This document shows, one piece after another, positions 15,866 to 20,015 of a stretch of DNA of 20,015 nucleotides; position 1 is the stretch's first letter; each line of letters starts with the position of its first letter. Source of the DNA: an uncultured Lactobacillus sp. (GTDB lineage Bacteria > Bacillota > Bacilli > Lactobacillales > Lactobacillaceae); assembly GCA_945281075.1 (NCBI GenBank), contig CALYQE010000021.1:1-20015 (forward strand), given 5' to 3'. Both the position numbers and the translations under genes were made by a program. The notes below the pieces were generated by a model. It was given only the letters and a program-made list of their open reading frames with translations, was not told the DNA's origin and searched no databases.

Positions 15866-16190
15866 CTAAACAATTTTAGCGAACACACCACTTTTTGCAA
15901 ACCAGTTTACTTGATTATTAATAAAAAAATTAACCCGCACAATTTTGGCCTTCTTATGCTGATAGCCTTGCTTAATAAATGGCTTTAAGTAATCCTCTCT
16001 AGTACAGACTTTTATCAAGGGAGCTGGCGTGATAACCTTTTAAATGTATGCTATTCATATGCAACTGACGAAACTTCTCAGGAATTTGGTATCGTCTAAC
16101 GATTAAAATAGCAATTTCTGGCTCTTTACAGCTGTAGCATTGCCATTTTAGAACTAAACGGCCGCCAGACAGTGTGTTTATGATGACACT
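15866..16190 (-). pseudogene. Decayed coding remnant in two frames, family unknown
   Basis: Two neighbouring minus-strand frames look protein-like but neither has a start. The upstream one (16190-15999, 63 codons) includes LKWQCYSCKEPEIAILIVRR and ends at TAG. The downstream one (16039-15866, 57 codons) includes TREDYLKPFIKQGYQHKK and ends VFAKIV before TAG. They join naturally if one base was gained or lost near 16000-16035. Bases 16200-16310 add short open pieces (such as KYVTKDEYNID) broken by stops. The end, INNQVNWFAKSGVFAK, loosely recalls the last strands of SLAP domains. I do not recognise the family. Confidence 0.4.
15873..15900 (-). promoter_or_regulatory. Probable promoter of the rsmC-like–tadA unit
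   Basis: Minus-strand -35 TTGCAA (15900-15895), 16-base spacer, -10 TAAAAT (15878-15873). Start of transcription near 15866, about 30 bases before the ATG. It overlaps the 3' end of a decayed coding fragment. Confidence 0.5.
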
Positions 16191-16319
16191 TTAAATTTTT
16201 CTTATTTAATCAATATTATATTCATCTTTAGTGACATACTTTTTGTCTGTCGCTTTTAGCAAATGGACCGTTTTTTTCAGTCGTATTTATTTAAGCATTA
16301 TTAACTATTTTGTCTCTTG

Positions 16320-16469
16320 CTATCCACTTATACTTGGTGTATATGCTTCTAATAGAGTTTTTGCTCTGGCTCCAGTCGGCCGGTTTGTTTGTCCTTCATC
16401 TTGACTGCCAGTCGGTTGTACTAACTCGGGTTCGTTTTGCTTGTTTTCTTGCCTAGTTTTGAAAGTCAT
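16320..16469 (-). CDS. Possible 49-residue small protein or remnant
   Basis: ATG at 16469 to TAG at 16320 encodes a polar peptide beginning MTFKTRQENKQNEPELVQ and ending in EAYTPSISG. It holds a Pro-Thr-Gly pair twice (QPTGS, RPTGA). There is no hydrophobic or signal segment and no clear Shine-Dalgarno, so translation is uncertain. It lies between the CAP-protein terminator and the decayed stretch and may be another piece of the same lost gene. Confidence 0.3.
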   Translation of the reverse strand: MTFKTRQENKQNEPELVQPTGSQDEGQTNRPTGARAKTLLEAYTPSISG

Positions 16470-16520
16470 GATCCCATTATCTGCTATTTAATAAAATACG
16501 GTTAATTAATTGCACAAAAT

Positions 16521-16555
16521 AAAAAAGACAATTTTTAAACCAAAATTTGTCTTTT
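16521..16555 (-). terminator. Terminator after the SLAP–CAP gene
   Basis: AAAAGACAA (16523-16531) pairs with TTGTCTTTT (16547-16555); the minus-strand reading ends in TTTTTTATTTT. The inner stem extends by A-T pairs with one bulge. It lies 24 bases after the stop codon of the secreted CAP protein. Confidence 0.7.
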
Positions 16556-16578
16556 AATATTAATTCTATCGAATCTCA

Positions 16579-17469
16579 TTAGTTAATCATGCCAATGGCC
16601 GAGTATATTTGATTGCTTCCATTGTCTGCAATAGCACCTATACCAATTGTCTTATTGTTTGGATCTAGCAAAATATTACGGTGTCCCCAATTAGACTTAG
16701 CATCATTATAAATATATTCATAAAGCATATTATCTGCCACCAAGGTACTGGACCCGTTTTTTACCTTAATTATGTGATTAGATTGATGGTCAACTGTACC
16801 TCCCCAAGGAAATATAACCAGACATTCAGCAGTTGACCTTCTGCTTATTCCTGCCTTATTAAGATAATCACTAAGGATAAAATTGCCAGTTGAATCTTCA
16901 TGAGCAAAATTAGTAAGCAATAAAGGCGTTCTTTCTTGTACTACTTCATCAAGATGGGTATCCTCGGTTACTGGATCAAGTCCGCGTTGTGACCTTTCTT
17001 TATTCAATTCCTTGACAAATTCCTGTCTGAAGTCATTTAGTGAGAAATCGGCAATCGACGGTGCTTTATGCTTTTCCTGCGTTGGCTTGGTTGTATCAGG
17101 GTAAACTGAATTTTGTGGCTTTTTTGGCGGTTTATTGCTAGTAGCTTTCAAAATCGTAATCCTACTTGCTGGAACGAACTTGTTTTTAGCAATAGAAAAA
17201 TAATCTTTCCCCTCTATTTTTTTAATCGTGCCTACAATGGAAATTTTTTTACCTTTTTTCAAAAAACGTTTCTTAAGCTTATGTCCTTTTTTATTATAGA
17301 GACACGTTCTCTTTTTTATCTTAGCCTTTTGTACTGAGGAAGACTTTAAAACTTTTGCACTACCAACTTGTTTAGCTTCACCAATAGTTTCATTAAATAC
17401 TAATCCGCCTGCCAAACACGAAGCTGCAATAAGAAATGCAGCGACATTTCGATAATTTATTTTTTTCAA
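16579..17469 (-). CDS. Secreted SLAP-domain and CAP-domain protein
   Basis: A 296-residue exported protein. Residues 1-33 form a signal peptide (basic start, hydrophobic AAFLIAASCLAGGLVF). Residues about 45-108 resemble an S-layer-associated (SLAP) domain, with the pattern CLYNKKGHKLKKRFLKKGKK, then DYFSIAKNKFVPA, which would bind cell-wall polymers. A Pro/Lys linker (109-138) leads to a CAP (SCP/PR1-like) domain, about 145-292, with its cavity residues: FAHED (H190), AECL (E215) and WGHRNILLDP (H263). Start is TTG at 17469 with GGAG eight bases before. The molecular role of bacterial CAP proteins is unknown. It is monocistronic. The domain pairing is seen; wall attachment is inferred. Confidence 0.82.
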   Translation of the reverse strand: MKKINYRNVAAFLIAASCLAGGLVFNETIGEAKQVGSAKVLKSSSVQKAKIKKRTCLYNKKGHKLKKRFLKKGKKISIVGTIKKIEGKDYFSIAKNKFVPASRITILKATSNKPPKKPQNSVYPDTTKPTQEKHKAPSIADFSLNDFRQEFVKELNKERSQRGLDPVTEDTHLDEVVQERTPLLLTNFAHEDSTGNFILSDYLNKAGISRRSTAECLVIFPWGGTVDHQSNHIIKVKNGSSTLVADNMLYEYIYNDAKSNWGHRNILLDPNNKTIGIGAIADNGSNQIYSAIGMIN

Positions 17470-18235
17470 TATATAATCTCCATTTTCATTTAATAAAAGT
17501 AATCATTTTTATTTACGCAAACCGATGAAAACATCTCACATCGCACTATTTTTTATGATCTACAATCAACTTATTATACAACTTCAGCTAATACATTTGA
17601 TCGGTCTACGACCAAAATTTAGTCTATCGCATAAGTTACCGATAACTACCGTATCTATTGTGTCGTTATGCAAAATCACTGAATTTTTATGATATTAATT
17701 TAGATTTCTTCTTTAAAGTCATTATGGACAATATTTATAAGTCAATTTCAACAATTTATTGGCATCTGTAAATTTATCAAGGAAATTAAAAAATACTGCA
17801 ATCTATTTTTTCTGCAGTTACCTATCTGATACTACTACTTAAACCTACTAATGAAAATCCAGCAATTACGTCACCAAATATAAAAGCCTCTACCTTCAAA
17901 GTTTTCATCTTTTGTCTTTTCTTATGTTTTCGACTAATACACCACAGAGATAATTTCGGTCTTTAAAAACCATTGATTTTATTTTGGTTTTTAATTAATA
18001 TGTGTGTAGCTATTTTAAAGTTCTGCTTTACATTCAGTTTAACTGATATAAAAACTAGCTATTATTTTAATAAAAATAATATTGAGATAGAGCAGTCAGT
18101 ATGTCATGCACATTTTTATCTGACAGTATGATATTCTGATCGCATGCTAAAGGTAATTTTTAAAAACTTGATTTTAGTTAGTTGTCCATCATACCAGTGA
18201 CATTAAACCTAAGGCGATTTTAGGAGAAAATTTAT
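17470..18235. other. AT-rich intergenic stretch without a recognisable gene
   Basis: About 770 bases separate the divergent CAP and secreted-protein genes. No supported ORF was found. On the minus strand an exact TATAAT (17578-17573) could be the -10 of the CAP gene, giving a leader of about 100 bases; beside its expected -35 lies the small dyad GGTC-TAC-GACC (17603-17613). An A-T-only dyad, TATTATTTT with AAAATAATA, occupies 18060-18081. CCTAA (18208-18212) can pair with TTAGG (18220-18224), touching the ribosome site of the next gene. No convincing -35/-10 pair was found for that gene. Confidence 0.5.
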
Positions 18236-19051
18236 ATGAAACTAAACAAAAATATTATTATCGCAGCTGTTGCCGGAATTACGACAATTTCACCTATTGT
18301 TAGTCAAGCTTCAGTTGCATTAGCAGATACAATTTCAGCAAGTACAGAACCAGCAGCTAATGGTACTAATACAAGCAATTCCTCTGCAGCAACTACTCCA
18401 GAAGCAACACAAGACACTCCAAAGGTTGAACCTATTTCTTTACCAATTCAGGATAAAGATGCTGAGCCCCAAGCCAAATTGCTTAAGACTAATAAGCATT
18501 GGTCAAAGCCTCATAAGCGTGCTAATAAATATTACAATAAGAATGTAAAGAAAGCTAAGAGCTTAGACAGTAATATTGCTAAAGTTAAGGTATTAAAGAA
18601 GACTTTAAAGCATTTTAAGAATTATAAGACTAATTATGCAAAACGTTTTAAGAAATATCTTAATGCTGAAATTGCATGGTTAAATAGACAAGTTGATAAG
18701 GAAAATACTAATGTTCCAACTACTAAGCCATCAGGTGAATTAGAACCAACACCAGTAAATCCTAAATCTGTAACACCAGATAAGCATAAGAAGCCAAAAG
18801 AAGATAATAATGAAAATTCTGGTCCAAGATATACAAATGTATATGCATATAGCAATTATGTTGAATGCTATAAATATTATATTAAACATCCATTAGAAGG
18901 CAATAGAAAATTAGTATTAGAAACCATTAAAGACCTTAAGAAACGTGGATACAGGTTTAATGCTGATCTATCTGATAAAGGATATGAGGCTCACAATAAG
19001 AAACTTGCTGCACGTGATGATAAATTGATGGATGAAGGTAAATTAGGATAA
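18236..19051 (+). CDS. Secreted lysine-rich protein of unknown function
   Basis: I do not recognise this 271-residue protein. Residues 1-30 are a signal peptide, with likely cleavage after VALA. Next come a Ser/Thr/Ala-rich linker (31-65), a strongly basic helical region (81-155, with many K, N and Y, such as KHWSKPHKRANKYYNK), a Pro/Lys linker (158-195) and a C-terminal mixed domain (198-271) with a single cysteine (C211). There is no LPXTG motif, SLAP domain, catalytic motif or membrane anchor, so it should be released or held by charge to the acidic cell wall. AGGAGA eight bases before the ATG makes the start secure. Composition is richer in AAG, AAT and A/T than the housekeeping block, and a broken gene and an IS follow, which hints at acquired DNA. 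Confidence 0.7.
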   Translation: MKLNKNIIIAAVAGITTISPIVSQASVALADTISASTEPAANGTNTSNSSAATTPEATQDTPKVEPISLPIQDKDAEPQAKLLKTNKHWSKPHKRANKYYNKNVKKAKSLDSNIAKVKVLKKTLKHFKNYKTNYAKRFKKYLNAEIAWLNRQVDKENTNVPTTKPSGELEPTPVNPKSVTPDKHKKPKEDNNENSGPRYTNVYAYSNYVECYKYYIKHPLEGNRKLVLETIKDLKKRGYRFNADLSDKGYEAHNKKLAARDDKLMDEGKLG

Positions 19052-19099
19052 TCTATCTATATTATTCTTCTATTAGTTGAATATAATGGAGGTAATAAT

Positions 19100-19346
19100 A
19101 TGAGCGTTGATATACTACAACATGCAAATAGAATTCTGATACTAGAGTTGGCAAAAAAGATGTTTTTGTGTAGATCCTGATAATATTTATGTATCATTTA
19201 TTGCTAATGACATTTAGGATACTAATACTCGTATTTATACAATTTCGCCACCAATAACTAAATATCCATTGGTAACTATTTCAACTATTACGCCAATTCC
19301 AGTTAACCCAACCGGAACACAAAAACCTAATGGTTCTAAAAATTAG
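19100..19346 (+). pseudogene. Broken gene downstream of the secreted protein
   Basis: GGAGG lies just before an ATG at 19100, but the frame runs only 26 codons to TGA at 19178. A different frame then reads DPDNIYVSFIAND, hits TAG at 19215, and continues as a sensible sequence (TNTRIYTISPPITKYPLV, later PVNPTGTQKPNGSKN) to TAG at 19344. So at least one frameshift and one nonsense change separate a good ribosome site from a well-formed C-terminus. The Pro/Thr-rich end fits a secreted or surface protein. Family not recognised. It may have formed an operon with the gene at 18236. Confidence 0.6.
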
Positions 19347-19466
19347 ATAGGTGGCCAAGGTAATTCAAATTGAATTGCTTGTTATCAATATTTAAAAAAC
19401 CTGCTGCATATGATTTAAGTGGGAACACAAAACAAAAAAAGACGCGTATCTGCGAATTAATATGAA

Positions 19467-19496
19467 CCCCGAAGTTAGGACAACTTCGGGGTTTTT
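19467..19496 (+). terminator. Hairpin-terminator at the IS left end
   Basis: CCCCGAAGTT (19467-19476), five-base loop, AACTTCGGGG (19482-19491), then TTTTT. The stem uses the terminal repeat itself. It would stop transcription entering the element from the flank, a known way to keep transposase expression low. Confidence 0.75.
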
Positions 19497-19499
19497 ATT

Positions 19500-19730
19500 G
19501 TGGCAAAATTATCCAAACAAGATAAAATTGAAATTTTCAATCTTTGGCGGAATTATCACCTTAGACCTAAAGAATTGGGTCGACGTTATATTATTAATCC
19601 TGCTAACATTACTTATCTGCTTGCCCTCATTAAGCATCACGACCTAGCTATTTTAGACCAGCCGTATACTGAATATTCACTTGAGTTCAAAAAACAGGCT
19701 TGGCGCAAGCATCCAGCATTAATGGCCTAA
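19500..19730 (+). pseudogene. IS3-family OrfA, N-terminal part fused out of frame
   Basis: From GTG 19500 it reads MAKLSKQDKIEIFNLWRNYH then KELGRRYIINPANITYLLALI, the helix-turn-helix region of IS3-family OrfA. It remains OrfA-like to about SLEFKKQA (19697), then runs over the deletion joint for some ten codons to TAA at 19728. The truncated product might still bind the IS ends. Confidence 0.75.
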
Positions 19731-20015
19731 TTTTTCATACGGATCAAGGCTGGCAGTACCAGCATCCCCAATTCCAAGCATGGCTAAAAGACCATGGGAT
19801 TGATCAGTCCATGTCGCGTAAGGGCAACCACTTAGATGATAGATTAATGGAAGGGCTCTTTGGCATACTCAAACGGGAAATGTTCAATGGCATTGAAACC
19901 CAGTTTAAGAATCTAAAGGAGCTGGAAGAAGCAATCCAAAAATATATCAACTATTACAACAAGCAAAGAATCAAAGTAAAACTAAAAGGACTAAGTCCGC
20001 TTGAATATCGGAAAT
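19697..20015 (+). pseudogene. IS3-family OrfB (DDE transposase), C-terminal part
   Basis: In the frame of 19727 the sequence reads ...SINGLIFHTDQGWQYQ, holding the second catalytic Asp (HTDQG), then SRKGNHLDDRLMEGLFG with the catalytic Glu (usually LDNAxxE, here LDDRLME), and KGLSPLEYRK at the window edge. The first catalytic Asp and the rest of the N-terminal part are absent. No start codon precedes it. Confidence 0.78.

Larger units (their letters stand above)
19463..20015 (+). mobile_element. IS3-family element with internal deletion (right end outside window)
   Basis: The left end appears to be TGAACCCCGAAGTT at 19463, resembling the terminal inverted repeats of IS3-family elements in lactobacilli. 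The N-terminal part of OrfA (from 19500) is followed directly by the C-terminal part of OrfB, in another frame. The end of OrfA and about the first two-thirds of OrfB are missing, so this copy cannot code for a working transposase. The right inverted repeat and target duplication are beyond the window. Confidence 0.8.

Noticed and set aside
15850..15874. Imperfect direct repeat (CCTAAAACAAT and CCTAAACAAT) before the rsmC-like gene
   Set aside because: Short, AT-rich and imperfect, without supporting symmetry or spacing.
18060..18081. A-T-only dyad as a terminator
   Set aside because: No G-C pairs and no T-run; at most a protein-binding dyad.

Overview
The window reads as a chromosomal segment of a low-GC Gram-positive bacterium, most likely a Lactobacillus of the helveticus/crispatus/amylovorus group. 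This rests on the gene order (groES, rex, ABC-F ATPase, tsaD, rimI, tsaB, and the rsmC-like–tadA–SRP RNA–dnaX–ebfC–recR–DUF2508 and tmk–darA–holB–yabA–rsmI clusters), strong Shine-Dalgarno sites, CIRCE operators, a short SRP RNA, and a secreted protein with an S-layer-associated (SLAP-like) domain. The species is inferred, not proven.

Layout. 1-190: start of groES on the minus strand, with a sigma-A promoter flanked by two CIRCE operators. 225-866: rex (minus). 1170-3095: an ABC-F ATPase (plus), convergent with a PhzF-family isomerase (3143-4015, minus) across a shared terminator. 4102-4612: a GNAT acetyltransferase (plus) behind a consensus promoter, an 8-codon leader ORF and a hairpin that can mask its ribosome-binding site. 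4654-15836: a long minus-strand housekeeping block, read from high to low coordinates: rsmC-like methyltransferase, tadA, SRP RNA, dnaX, ebfC, recR, DUF2508, tmk, darA, holB, yabA, rsmI, acyl-ACP thioesterase, folT, tsaB, rimI, tsaD. It covers DNA replication and repair, nucleotide supply, c-di-AMP sensing, tRNA and rRNA modification, and folate uptake. Internal terminators (after the SRP RNA, after DUF2508, after tsaD) and an extended -10 site before folT suggest several transcription units.

15840-20015 is different: AT-rich, gene-poor and decayed. It holds unrecognised decayed coding (15866-16310), a possible 49-aa ORF, a secreted SLAP+CAP protein (minus), about 770 bp without a gene, a secreted lysine-rich protein of unknown function (plus), a broken gene, and an IS3-family element with an internal deletion, cut by the window end. 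This looks like an accessory insertion or decay zone at the edge of a conserved block.

The strongest candidate for something undescribed is the leader ORF plus Shine-Dalgarno-masking hairpin in front of the GNAT gene, which has the architecture of a translational attenuator. A second is an A6 slippery site in dnaX where a -1 shift would give a 450-residue gamma-like product. I saw no CRISPR array, tRNA gene, prophage or defence system.
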